From Chryseobacterium sp. FH1 (GTDB taxonomy: Bacteria; Bacteroidota; Bacteroidia; Flavobacteriales; Weeksellaceae), in contig NZ_JPLZ01000003.1 in NCBI RefSeq assembly GCF_000735135.1, forward strand, positions 62,001 through 126,000: a stretch of 64,000 bases of DNA. The letters are read 5' to 3'. Every line of letters begins with the position of its first letter. Position 1 is the first letter of the stretch. Positions 23,981-32,324 of the stretch are shown here, piece by piece. A program made the position numbers and the translations under genes. Below the pieces are notes generated by a model. It worked only from the letters and a program-made list of their open reading frames with translations. It was not told where the DNA came from and did not search any database.

Positions 23981-25066
23981 ATGAAAAAATTATTTCTTTA
24001 TATTTCGATAGTTTCAGGATTTTTATTTCAATCTTGTATCAGTGATAATGAGGATCCAATCGCAGTTTCTCCTGTGGAAGGTTCCATTGTGAATCCCTCT
24101 GTTGGAGGCGCAACGCAACCCAATCAGATTTGGTTTGACCTAAGTTCTGGAACGGAAACTAAGACAAATAGGACAGATTGGGATTTGGCATTTCATTCAG
24201 GAAGTCAATTCAAAGTTGTTCTCAACAGTTCTATTATGATGGCGGCGGGCAAAATCCCAAACGCTACAAATATCGATCTGGTGAAAGAATCTGATCTTGC
24301 ATCTCTTAAAGAAAAAGTTCAAGTTGCCAACTTTGATCCGACAAACGAAAGTTATATTGACACGGTAACAGGCAATTATTTGTCAGGTTACACAGCTATT
24401 TCGGAAATCACAGCAAATGATTCTGATAACAGCGTTTATCTTGTAAATTTAGGAAGAGATGTTTACAAAGGCAATGTGGCTGTAGGTTCTGTAACTACTG
24501 GAGGTGATCTCAGAGGTTGGATGAAAGTTCAGATCGTGAGAAACGGAAGTGGCTATAAGCTCAAATATGCCGAGGTGAATAGTTCAACACACAAAGAAGT
24601 CAATATCGACAAAAATTCAGATTACAACTTCACATTTTTCAGTTTGAAGAATGACAAGGAATTGTTGATTCAGCCAGAGAAAAAGCATTGGGATCTTTGC
24701 TTCACAGTCTTTACCAATATCATCGAAGGTGCAGGAAGTTACATCTACGCAGATTTTGTTTTGAGTAATTTGCTTGGCGGTGTTGGAGCCTACGAAGTTG
24801 TAGTAACTGCGCCAGCAACAGGATCTGAGGCCTATAACAATTTCAAGTTGGAAAATGTTGAGGCTTCCAAATTCATTTTTAATGATCACCGCGCCATTGG
24901 TGGAAACTGGAGAAATCCTGTAGGAGTCAACGGATTGGAAACTTATGGTGACAGATTCTACGTCATCCGTGATGCAGAAGGTTATTTCTTCAAATTAAGA
25001 TTTACCAGAATGACAAGCCCAGAAGGCATCCGAGGTTATCCTCAATTTGAATATCAGCCACTTTAA
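23981..25066 (+). CDS. hmuY: HmuY-family heme-binding lipoprotein
   Basis: A 361-residue protein with a lipobox (FLFQSC, Cys19) followed by ISDNEDP, an acidic start of the kind that often directs Bacteroidota lipoproteins to the cell surface. The HmuY signature appears twice: RTDWDLAFHSGSQFKVVLN (about 65-85) and KHWDLCFTVFTNII (about 227-242). Other blocks (GWMKVQIV, FKLRFTRMTSPEGIRGYPQFEYQPL at the C-terminus) fit the family. It probably captures heme at the surface and hands it to the TonB receptor encoded immediately upstream. No T9SS domain here, unlike the relative at 18436. Confidence 0.9.
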   Translation: MKKLFLYISIVSGFLFQSCISDNEDPIAVSPVEGSIVNPSVGGATQPNQIWFDLSSGTETKTNRTDWDLAFHSGSQFKVVLNSSIMMAAGKIPNATNIDLVKESDLASLKEKVQVANFDPTNESYIDTVTGNYLSGYTAISEITANDSDNSVYLVNLGRDVYKGNVAVGSVTTGGDLRGWMKVQIVRNGSGYKLKYAEVNSSTHKEVNIDKNSDYNFTFFSLKNDKELLIQPEKKHWDLCFTVFTNIIEGAGSYIYADFVLSNLLGGVGAYEVVVTAPATGSEAYNNFKLENVEASKFIFNDHRAIGGNWRNPVGVNGLETYGDRFYVIRDAEGYFFKLRFTRMTSPEGIRGYPQFEYQPL

Positions 25067-25151
25067 TCCCATTTTATATCCTATAATTACTAGGAATAGT
25101 TTTATCATACATTTAAAGCAATTATCCAAGAGGCTTCGGAATTGGTTTTAG

Positions 25152-25188
25152 AGCCAGTAGCAAAAAGCTAATTGCCATCAGCAAATTA
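25152..25188. repeat. AGCCAAT-type dispersed repeat, copy 2
   Basis: GAGCCAGTAGCAAAAAGCTA and ATTGCCATCAGC lie just before the heme-binding lipoprotein gene; compare 12736, 35792, 37342 and 55832. Confidence 0.5.
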
Positions 25189-25203
25189 TTAATATAATTA
25201 ACT

Positions 25204-26085
25204 ATGAAGAATATTAAAATAGCAATACTTTCAGCCATCCTTTTAGCAGGAATTTCTTGTAAAAAAGAAGATTCCAAAGTTGCAGTCAACGAAGAGGCAA
25301 AAACCGAAACGCCTGTTTCTAATCATAGAATTGTTAGCATCAGTGGAGGAGTTACAGAGATTGTAGCAGCGTTGGGTCACGAGAAGGAAATTGTAGGGAC
25401 AGATGTCACCAGCACTTATCCAGAAACGCTTGAAGCAACTGCGGAAAATCTTGGCCACGTCCGTTCAATGACCATAGAGCCACTTATGGCGCTCAATCCA
25501 ACTTTGATCTTAGCTTCTGACAAAGATGTGAATCCAGATTTGTTAGATAAGATCAAAGCTTCTGGAATCAAAACAGAATTGTTCAAACAAGAGTTCACGA
25601 TCGATGGAACCAAAAATTTGATCAATCAAGTTGCAAAAGCACTAGGAAATACAAATCAACAGGCATTATTGGAACAGATTGATACAGATGTAAAACAAAT
25701 CCAGCCAATTGCTAAAAAACCAAAAGTCCTTTTCATCTACGCAAGAGGAAATATGATGATGGTAGGTGGCAAAAACACACCGATGGCAAGCATTATCGAG
25801 ATTGCTGGCGGACAAAACGCAGCCAACGATTTCGAAGATTTCAAACCACTGACGCCGGAAGCTGTGGTGCAGTCAAATCCAGATGTTCTATTGTTCTTCA
25901 CAACCGGTTTGCAAGGTTCTGGTGGTGTAGAAGGTGCGCTTAAAATGCCAGGCGTTCCACAGACCAATGCTGGTAAAAACAAAAAAGTAATCGCTTTAGA
26001 TGGCGGGTTGATCTCGTCTTTCGGACCAAGAGTTGGCGAAGCGGCATTAAGCCTCAACAAACTTCTAATCGAATCCACAAAATAA
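25204..26085 (+). CDS. hmuT: Heme ABC transporter substrate-binding lipoprotein
   Basis: A 293-residue class III (BtuF/HmuT-type) binding protein. The lipobox is AGISC (Cys19), followed by KKEDS. Two lobes are joined by a long helix: lobe 1 has RIVSISGGVTEIVAALGHEKEIVGTD and lobe 2 begins KVLFIYARGNMMMVGGKNTPM, with SIIEIAGGQNAA and FGPRVGEAAL near the end. It collects heme after the outer-membrane receptor and delivers it to the permease/ATPase encoded next. Identification as heme-specific comes from the locus; related proteins bind cobalamin or siderophores. Confidence 0.9.
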   Translation: MKNIKIAILSAILLAGISCKKEDSKVAVNEEAKTETPVSNHRIVSISGGVTEIVAALGHEKEIVGTDVTSTYPETLEATAENLGHVRSMTIEPLMALNPTLILASDKDVNPDLLDKIKASGIKTELFKQEFTIDGTKNLINQVAKALGNTNQQALLEQIDTDVKQIQPIAKKPKVLFIYARGNMMMVGGKNTPMASIIEIAGGQNAANDFEDFKPLTPEAVVQSNPDVLLFFTTGLQGSGGVEGALKMPGVPQTNAGKNKKVIALDGGLISSFGPRVGEAALSLNKLLIESTK

Positions 26086-26127
26086 TTTTATTTGCTCCCT
26101 TTAGGGTTGGGGAAATCGAATAAAATT
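26084..26127. repeat. CCCTTTAGGGTTGGGG element, isolated copy
   Basis: GCTCCCTTTAGGGTTGGGGA (26094-26113) sits between the arms AATTTTATT (26084-26092) and AATAAAATT (26119-26127). The core matches the elements at 13484 and 35081 but the arms differ. It interrupts the gap between two genes of one transport system. Confidence 0.65.
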
Positions 26128-26170
26128 TTGTCTATCATCTATTTGTCTATATTCTCTAAGTCTAATTAAT

Positions 26171-27211
26171 TTGAAATCAAAAAGTCTTACATTTTACGCC
26201 ATCATCGGTATTATTTTATTACTGCTGATGATGGCTTTATCTTTGAATATCGGCGTCTATGATTTCGGGAAATCCAGTTCTTTCGAGGTTTTTTGGAAAT
26301 TTGTGACAGGTGACACTTCACTTTCCCTCAGCGAAAAATACATCATTTGGGAAGTTCGCGCCGCCAGAATCGTGATGGGCGTTTTGATTGGAAGTATGCT
26401 CGCCGTTTCCGGAACCACTTTGCAAGGAATGTTCAAAAATCCTTTGGCAACGGGCGAAGCGATTGGATTGACGTCCGGAGCAACTTTGCTCGCTGCAATC
26501 GCCATTGTTTTGGGACACACGTTCGAAGAGTATTTGCCTGAGATTGTTCGAAATTCACTAGTTGGTGTTTCTGCCTTTGTTGGCGCATTAGTAGCGATGA
26601 TCATCGTTTACAGGATTTCAACGTCCGATGGGAAAACCAATGTTGTAATGATGTTATTAAGTGGTGTCGCTATCACATCCATTGGATTTTCGATCACTGG
26701 ATTTCTGATTTACATTTCCAAAGACGAACAATTAAGAGACTTGACTTTCTGGAATCTCGGAAGTCTCGCTGCCGCAACTTGGACGAAAAATACCATTTTG
26801 ACCATCGTTTTAATATTGTCTTATCTAATAATCTTACCAAAAGGAAAAGCTTTGAATGCAATGATGTTGGGCGAGAAAGATGCAGAACATTTGGGAATCA
26901 ATGTTGAGACTTTGAAGAAGCAAATCGTGGTGATCACCGCTTTGATGGTTGGAACTTGCGTCGCATTTTCTGGAACCATCGGCTTTGTCGGATTGATTGT
27001 ACCTTATATTTTGAGGTTACTTTTCCGTTCAGATTATCACTTCATTTTGCCATTGTCAGCCATTTGTGGAAGTATTCTATTATTGTTTGCAGACACGATC
27101 AGCAGGACGATTGTCGCGCCTTCCGAATTGCCGATTGGTATTTTGACATCACTTATTGGAGGTCCTATTTTTATCGCCATTTTAATTAAATTTAAAAATA
27201 CACTGAGATGA
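26171..27211 (+). CDS. hmuU: Heme ABC transporter permease (FecCD family)
   Basis: A 346-residue inner-membrane permease of the FecCD/BtuC family with about ten hydrophobic segments. Family marks include VRAARIVMGVLIGSMLAVSG, LQGMFKNPLATGEAIGLTSG (the coupling region) and GTIGFVGLIVPYILRLLF near the C-terminus, followed by PSELPIGILTSLIGGPIF. The frame starts at TTG (26171); the first in-frame ATG would remove most of the first membrane segment, so TTG is preferred. The stop overlaps the ATP-binding gene by 4 bp. Confidence 0.92.
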   Translation: MKSKSLTFYAIIGIILLLLMMALSLNIGVYDFGKSSSFEVFWKFVTGDTSLSLSEKYIIWEVRAARIVMGVLIGSMLAVSGTTLQGMFKNPLATGEAIGLTSGATLLAAIAIVLGHTFEEYLPEIVRNSLVGVSAFVGALVAMIIVYRISTSDGKTNVVMMLLSGVAITSIGFSITGFLIYISKDEQLRDLTFWNLGSLAAATWTKNTILTIVLILSYLIILPKGKALNAMMLGEKDAEHLGINVETLKKQIVVITALMVGTCVAFSGTIGFVGLIVPYILRLLFRSDYHFILPLSAICGSILLLFADTISRTIVAPSELPIGILTSLIGGPIFIAILIKFKNTLR

Positions 27212-27984
27212 TAAAAGGTCATCAGATTAATTATAAAAGTCAGAATGTCAGCATTATAAAAGATGTTGAGGTTTCTGTCGGCTTCGGTGAGTTTTTGGCG
27301 ATTGTCGGTCCAAACGGCGCCGGAAAATCCAGCCTTCTGAATATTCTTGCCAACGAAATCAAAACCGATAACAAAAAAAATATCCACTTCAAAGACAAGA
27401 TTCTTGCAGACTGGAATTTGGAAGAATTATCAAAGCACAAAGCCAAGTTTTCCCAGCACAATGCGCAAGATATTCCGCTGTTGGTAGCAGATGTCGTGAT
27501 GATGGGAAGATATCCTTACTTCAGCTCACAGCCACATCAGGAAGATTTCAAATCGGTTGAAAAAGCAATGGCTGAGACCGATGTTTCACATTTTCAAAAG
27601 AGAGAGTACAACTCACTTTCCGGTGGCGAGAAACAGCGCGTTCATTTGGCTAGAGTTCTGGCTCAGCTGGACAATGAGATAGAAAATACTTTAATTTTCC
27701 TAGACGAACCATTAAATAATCTGGATATTAAGCATCAATATAAAACTTTGGAATTGATTAAGAGATTCACGCAGAACAGCAATACAGCGATTGTCGTTTT
27801 GCACGATCTTAATCTTGCAGCGCAATTTGCAGATCATATTTTATTGATGGAAAAAGGACAGGTTTTGTCTTATGGAACGCCCGAAAAAGTTTTCACAGCA
27901 GAGACCATTTCCAAGGCTTACAATTTTCCCTGCACCATTTGCAAGCATCCAGTCAATGACAACACGATGATTTTGTTTGGATAG
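27208..27984 (+). CDS. hmuV: Heme ABC transporter ATP-binding protein
   Basis: A 258-residue ABC ATPase with Walker A VGPNGAGKSS (about 33-42), the Q-loop near KFSQHNAQDIPLL, the signature LSGGEKQRVHLARVL, Walker B TLIFLDEPLNNLD and the switch His in VVLHDLN. This is the HmuV/FecE type that powers a FecCD permease. It is translationally coupled to the permease gene (ATGA overlap). With 25204 and 26171 it completes the inner-membrane importer. Confidence 0.94.
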   Translation: MIKGHQINYKSQNVSIIKDVEVSVGFGEFLAIVGPNGAGKSSLLNILANEIKTDNKKNIHFKDKILADWNLEELSKHKAKFSQHNAQDIPLLVADVVMMGRYPYFSSQPHQEDFKSVEKAMAETDVSHFQKREYNSLSGGEKQRVHLARVLAQLDNEIENTLIFLDEPLNNLDIKHQYKTLELIKRFTQNSNTAIVVLHDLNLAAQFADHILLMEKGQVLSYGTPEKVFTAETISKAYNFPCTICKHPVNDNTMILFG

Positions 27985-28014
27985 AATTTTTTTAAAAATA
28001 TTAATAATTATGGC

Positions 28015-28110
28015 AGCTATTTCCGCTTTCCGGTCCCTCCCGATTTTGCATCGGGATCTACTCAAGTCGGGTTGCAGATTTAGCATCCAAACAAAGTTTT
28101 GCCTTTGTTG
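28015..28110. repeat. Hairpin-rich intergenic element
   Basis: A GC-richer stretch between hmuV and the methyltransferase gene. TCCCGAT (28038-28044) pairs with ATCGGGA (28050-28056), and CAAAG pairs with CTTTG near 28091-28106. The GGCAGCTATTTCCGCTTTCC lead resembles palindromic elements at 36370. No coding frame is convincing. It could separate hmuV from the genes below at the transcript level. Confidence 0.5.
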
Positions 28111-28183
28111 AGCGTTGGCACAATTGTGAACTGACAACATTGAAAAAAAAACTTGTATTCTTTGTGTTCAAAAAACTAAAAAA

Positions 28184-28828
28184 ATGACAGAACAAGAACT
28201 CAAAATATTAGCCCAACAATTATCAAATCCGGAAGGAGAAATTGGAAAAGACGTTGCCAAAATGATGAACGAGACCAATATTTCGATGACCAAAGAAACC
28301 ATCAAAGCTTTGCATTTGATGGACAATGACAAGGTTTTGGAATTCGGTCACGGCAACGCTGGACATTTGTCCTATCTTTTGGATTTTGCTGAGAACATCA
28401 ATTATACAGGTTTGGAAATTTCCGAAACAATGAAAGTTGAGGCTGAGGACAACAATCCAAAATATCTTTCTAAAGCCAAATTCCAATTGTACGATGGGAA
28501 CAAAATTCCTTTCGGAAATGAAAGTTTTGACAAGATAATGACGGTCAACACAATCTATTTCTGGAAAAATCCAGTGGAATTTTTAAACGAAGTTTATCGC
28601 GTTTTAAACGAACACGGAAGTTTTGTCCTCACATTTGCCACGAAGGACTTCATGAAAACCTTGCCTTTCACCACAGATTTCAAGCTGTACAATTATGAAG
28701 ATGTCGAGTTGCTGATTTCTCAAACCAACTTCAAAAGGATGATAAAATCTGACAAAGAAGAATTAATCGCAAGCAAAACCGGCGAACAGGTCAAAAGAGA
28801 ATATATAGTTTTAACAATCAAAAAATAA
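28184..28828 (+). CDS. SAM-dependent methyltransferase (class I)
   Basis: A 214-residue cytoplasmic protein with motif I VLEFGHGNAGHLSYLL, an acidic strand-2 end (YTGLEISETM), the strand-4 motif FDKIMTVNTIYFW and a following helix (PVEFLNEVYRVLNEHGSFVLTF). This is a Methyltransf_11-type fold; the substrate cannot be read. It lies inside the heme region, after hmuV and before hmuS, on the same strand, but with gaps of about 200 and 117 bp, so it may be separately transcribed. A role in tetrapyrrole or quinone metabolism would fit the context but is speculation. Confidence 0.85.
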   Translation: MTEQELKILAQQLSNPEGEIGKDVAKMMNETNISMTKETIKALHLMDNDKVLEFGHGNAGHLSYLLDFAENINYTGLEISETMKVEAEDNNPKYLSKAKFQLYDGNKIPFGNESFDKIMTVNTIYFWKNPVEFLNEVYRVLNEHGSFVLTFATKDFMKTLPFTTDFKLYNYEDVELLISQTNFKRMIKSDKEELIASKTGEQVKREYIVLTIKK

Positions 28829-28945
28829 TCTTTGATCGGCCCTTACGTCTTTGTGAAGATTAAAATGTTTTCAATTGTACATTAAAAAAAATCTTGACGC
28901 ACACTGCGTTCAAAAAATACTAAACACTCAAAAAAATAAATTAAT

Positions 28946-29968
28946 ATGAGTACATTAATTAATGAATTAAAAGAAAAATGGGAAGCACTGAAAGCAGAAA
29001 ACCCACATTTGAGAATTAGAAATGCGGCCGAGCAATTAGGTGTTAGCGAAGCTGAATTGTTGGCAACAAACGTAGGAAATGGCGTTGCAGTTTTGAAACC
29101 ACAATTTGCAGACCTTCTTCAGGAAATTGTAAAATTGGACAAAGTAATGGCCCTCACAAGAAACGACGAATGTGTTCACGAGAGAAAAGGCGTTTATTTG
29201 AATCCAGATTTCAGCAATCCACATGGGCAGGTTTTCGTTGGAGAAGATATTGATTTGAGGATTTTCATCAACTCTTGGAAATTCGGATTTTCTGTGGTGG
29301 AAGGTGATAGAAAAAGTTTTCAATTCTTCGGGAAAGACGGCTTGGCGCTTCACAAAATCTATTTGACCAACAAAAGTAACGAGGCGGAATTTGATGCGTT
29401 GACAGAGAAATACAAAGCAGAGGATCAATCTCCAAACGTCGTAACCGAAGCTGTCCCTGCAAAACCTGCAGAGAAATCAGATTCTGAGATTGATGTGGCT
29501 GGTTTCCAACAAGCTTGGAAAGATTTGAAAGATACGCACGATTTCTTTATGATGCTCAAAAAATTCGGGGTTACAAGAACGCAGGCTTTGAGATTGGCGC
29601 CGGAAGGTTATGCTACAAAAATCGAGAATTCCAAAGTCGTGAATGTGCTGGAAGATGCGGCTGAAAAGCAAATACCAATTATGGTTTTCGTTGGAAATCG
29701 TGGGATTATTCAGATTCATACGGGCGAAGTGAAAAAGACGCTTTGGCACCAACAATGGTTCAATGTGATGGATCCAGATTTCAATCTTCACCTTGACACA
29801 ACGAAAATTGCAGAGACGTGGATTACCAAAAAACCAACCGAAGATGGCGAAGTAACTTCTGTTGAAATCTTCAACAAAGAAGGTGAATTTATCGTTCAAC
29901 TTTTCGGAAAAAGAAAGCCAGGAATTCCAGAACTTCAGGAATGGAAAGATCTGGTAGCCGGACTATAA
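28946..29968 (+). CDS. hmuS: Hemin-degrading factor, ChuS/HmuS family
   Basis: A 340-residue cytoplasmic protein of the proteobacterial HmuS/ChuS/HemS type (not the cobaltochelatase-like HmuS of Porphyromonas). It is built of two similar halves: RIRNAAEQLGVSEAELLATNVG...VMALTRNDECVHERKGVY...FVGEDIDLRIFINSWKFGF and, after a linker at about 152-175, DTHDFFMMLKKFGVTRTQALRLAPEGYATKI...IPIMVFVGNRGIIQIHTGEV. Length matches the family (about 340-350). It binds imported heme and in some species opens the ring. Its place after the ABC importer gives the final step of heme uptake. Confidence 0.92.
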   Translation: MSTLINELKEKWEALKAENPHLRIRNAAEQLGVSEAELLATNVGNGVAVLKPQFADLLQEIVKLDKVMALTRNDECVHERKGVYLNPDFSNPHGQVFVGEDIDLRIFINSWKFGFSVVEGDRKSFQFFGKDGLALHKIYLTNKSNEAEFDALTEKYKAEDQSPNVVTEAVPAKPAEKSDSEIDVAGFQQAWKDLKDTHDFFMMLKKFGVTRTQALRLAPEGYATKIENSKVVNVLEDAAEKQIPIMVFVGNRGIIQIHTGEVKKTLWHQQWFNVMDPDFNLHLDTTKIAETWITKKPTEDGEVTSVEIFNKEGEFIVQLFGKRKPGIPELQEWKDLVAGL

Positions 29969-30032
29969 GTTAAAAATAAAATTAGTATTAATTAAGTCGT
30001 TTTAAAGTTATAATTGACTTTAGAACGACTTT

Positions 30033-30040
30033 TATATTTG
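30033..30040 (+). promoter_or_regulatory. -7 box (TATATTTG) of the ChaN-like gene
   Basis: Exact TAnnTTTG match ending 5 bp before the ATG at 30046, implying a leaderless or very short-leader transcript; TTGA lies 15 bp upstream. Confidence 0.4.
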
Positions 30041-30045
30041 TTTAT

Positions 30046-30918
30046 ATGAAAAAGTTATTTCTGTTTATATTTGTTTTTACTTTAAGTTTTTTAAATGCCC
30101 AGAAGTTTGATGCTTACCAATTTTTTGATAAGAAGTCAAAAAAAATTTCGGCAGAAAAAATGGTGAAAGAATTATCAAATTATGACGTCATTTTGATTGG
30201 CGAACACCACGACAATTCCATCAACCATTGGCTTCAAAAAAAGATCACAGAAGCAATCTTTGCAACGAAAAACGGACAGATAATTCTAGGAGCAGAAATG
30301 TTCGAACGTGATAATCAACAAGCTTTGAATTCATATCTCGCTGGAAAAATTGACCCAAAAATTCTGAAAGATTCTGTAAGGCTCTGGAAAAATTATGAAA
30401 CCGATTACAGGCCTTTGGTAGATTTTGCAAAAGACAAAAAACTGAAATTCATCGCCACAAATGTCCCAAGAAAATACGCTTCCCAAACTTCCAAACAAGG
30501 GATCAAAACTTTGAATGAATTGCCAGAACAGGAAAAGAAGTTAATTGCCAAATTACCAATCGAAGTCACATTGGAAACACCTGGCTACAAAGAAATGAAA
30601 TCCCTGATGGGCGACCACGTTGACGAACTGAAACTAATGAATTTCATCTCCGCACAAGCCATCAAAGACGCCACAATGGCGGAGTCGATTTTCGAAAATT
30701 TGCAAGCTGGAAAGACTTTTATACATTACAACGGCGACTATCACAGCAAGCAATATGGCGGAATCTATTGGTATTTGAAAAAGAGAAATCCGAATTTGAA
30801 AATCGCTGTTATCTCTGTTTTCGAATCTGAAAAACCAGAGTTGGTTTTGCCTGAAAAAGATTTTATCCCGACAGAGTTCAATCTTGTAATTCCGAGTGAT
30901 ATGACGAAGACTTACTAG
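30046..30918 (+). CDS. ChaN-family heme-regulated protein
   Basis: A 290-residue protein with a signal peptide (MKKLFLFIFVFTLSFLNAQ) but no lipobox cysteine, unlike Campylobacter ChaN, which is a lipoprotein. The ChaN/Cofac_haem_bdg domain is clear: DVILIGEHHDNSINHWLQ, ILGAEMFERDNQQALNSYL, YRPLVDFAKDKKLKFIATN and FIHYNGDYHSKQYGGIYWYL. Known members bind stacked hemes and are iron-regulated. As the last gene on the plus strand of the heme region, it probably handles heme in the periplasm or at the outer membrane. Its stop codon overlaps that of the convergent gene at 30915. Confidence 0.88.
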   Translation: MKKLFLFIFVFTLSFLNAQKFDAYQFFDKKSKKISAEKMVKELSNYDVILIGEHHDNSINHWLQKKITEAIFATKNGQIILGAEMFERDNQQALNSYLAGKIDPKILKDSVRLWKNYETDYRPLVDFAKDKKLKFIATNVPRKYASQTSKQGIKTLNELPEQEKKLIAKLPIEVTLETPGYKEMKSLMGDHVDELKLMNFISAQAIKDATMAESIFENLQAGKTFIHYNGDYHSKQYGGIYWYLKKRNPNLKIAVISVFESEKPELVLPEKDFIPTEFNLVIPSDMTKTY

Positions 30919-31493
30919 AATTTATCTAATATTTTTTTTGGTAAAACTTTTACTAATTGAGGCTTGTAATCTTTTTCAATGATTACAAATTTCCAATTGA
31001 TTCCATCGTGAGAAACTGCACAAGCTTTCATTTTAGCATTAATTACATAATAATCCTCTTTTGAAAAATAAGTTACATTTTCTTTCCCAAACTTCTTGTA
31101 AAGACCATCACTTATTTGTGTTTTTAACTGTTGACTGTTAGGGAAAGAAGTCCAGTCAATTTTTAGATTCATCTTGAATCCGTAATTCGCAAATGAGAAA
31201 AGTTCACTGTTAATTTTTTCGGGCTTATCAATATCAATAATTTTAAAGTCCAAAATTGTTGTCTTAAAAGCTGGATTATTGTAGGTGAAATTCAGAATTT
31301 GTTTCATTTGTTCTTTTGGAACAACCGTAAAATATTTAGGGTAAATATATTCTACAGCTTTGCCCATATCTTTGGATTTCATGTTTTGAACAAAAGAATT
31401 TAGATCCTTTTTTATAGTATTCTCATAATTATTTTGGCTAAATGCAAATGTGTAAAGAAGTGAAAATAAAAAAATCATTAGTTTTTTTCTCAT
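30915..31493 (-). CDS. Hypothetical secreted protein
   Basis: The start is set at the ATG at 31493 (192 residues), where a clean signal peptide begins (MRKKLMIFLFSLLYTFAFSQ); the longer frame to 31604 would run into the divergent response-regulator gene. The mature part (KDLNSFVQNMKSKDMGKAVEYIYPKYFTVVPKEQM, then FKMNLKIDWTSFP and a C-terminal basic tail) has the look of a small SnoaL/NTF2-like or DUF fold but no family is recognised. It is divergent from the two-component system at 31605 and convergent with the ChaN-like gene. Confidence 0.7.
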   Translation of the reverse strand: MRKKLMIFLFSLLYTFAFSQNNYENTIKKDLNSFVQNMKSKDMGKAVEYIYPKYFTVVPKEQMKQILNFTYNNPAFKTTILDFKIIDIDKPEKINSELFSFANYGFKMNLKIDWTSFPNSQQLKTQISDGLYKKFGKENVTYFSKEDYYVINAKMKACAVSHDGINWKFVIIEKDYKPQLVKVLPKKILDKF

Positions 31494-31578
31494 AATCAAA
31501 AATATTCTCAAAGATATTATTCTTAAATTAGAGAAGCGAAATATTATTACCAATATTTTCCCACAACTTACTTTTCCC

Positions 31579-31586
31579 CATATTTG
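31579..31586 (+). promoter_or_regulatory. -7-like box (CATATTTG) of the response regulator gene
   Basis: One mismatch to TAnnTTTG, 18 bp before the ATG at 31605. Confidence 0.35.
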
Positions 31587-31604
31587 TAAAAAAAATCTAA
31601 ACAA

Positions 31605-32282
31605 ATGCAGGCATTACTTTTAGAGGACGATGCTGTTCTATCTTCCGAAATTGCACTTTTTCTGGAATCAAAATCGATCAAAACCGACAAAGCAGAAGAC
31701 GGCGAAGTTTTCCTGAATCAATTTACGAACAAAGATTACGATGTTTTTTTGTTGGATATCAACGTTCCGAAAATCAGCGGTTTGGAGATTTGCAAAACCA
31801 TCCGTGAAACCAATTCCGAAACGCCAATCATAATCATTTCCGCTTATGACGGAATTGAGGAGAAAAAAGAAGCATTCCTGCAAGCGGCCGACGATTATCT
31901 CGTGAAGCCATTTTTGTTGGAAGAATTATTGCTCAGAATTAATTCCCAAATGCGCCGAAGAACGCCAAAAACTGACGAAGTAGAAAAAATTGTAATTGAA
32001 GATTTGGAGATTTTCCCCGAGGACAGCAAGGTTTTCCGCTCTGGCGAAGAGATCAGTTTAACGGTGAAGGAATTTCAATTGTTGGTCTTACTGGCAAGAG
32101 CCAACGGTAGAACTCTTTCCAAACAATACATTTCGGATGAAGTCTGGAAAAACCAGTTTCAATCCACAAACAACGCGATAGAAGTTTACATCAATTTCCT
32201 TCGCAAAAAAATCGATAAAAACTTCAAAACCAAACTCATCCATACAAGACCAGGTTTTGGATATTACCTAAGTCCGCTTTAG
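31605..32282 (+). CDS. OmpR-family response regulator
   Basis: A 225-residue protein with a receiver domain (1-120; acidic pocket EDDA, phospho-acceptor Asp51 in FLLDINVPKISG, Lys near 99 in DDYLVKPF) and a C-terminal winged helix (about 127-222; ISLTVKEFQLLVLLARANGR, VYINFLRKKIDKNFKTKLIHT, RPGFGYYL). It is the partner of the histidine kinase at 32409, 126 bp downstream. The signal and targets are unknown. Confidence 0.95.
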   Translation: MQALLLEDDAVLSSEIALFLESKSIKTDKAEDGEVFLNQFTNKDYDVFLLDINVPKISGLEICKTIRETNSETPIIIISAYDGIEEKKEAFLQAADDYLVKPFLLEELLLRINSQMRRRTPKTDEVEKIVIEDLEIFPEDSKVFRSGEEISLTVKEFQLLVLLARANGRTLSKQYISDEVWKNQFQSTNNAIEVYINFLRKKIDKNFKTKLIHTRPGFGYYLSPL

Positions 32283-32324
32283 GAGTGGGAGATTTTGAGG
32301 GTTTGGGAGTTTGAGATTAAATTT

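Noticed and set aside
28946..29968. Calling this gene the Porphyromonas-type HmuS (cobaltochelatase-like)
   Set aside because: Its 340-residue two-half structure is that of the proteobacterial ChuS/HemS family, not of a large chelatase subunit.
31494..31604. Extended N-terminus of the protein at 30915
   Set aside because: It would run through the promoter of the divergent response regulator; the internal ATG gives a signal peptide.
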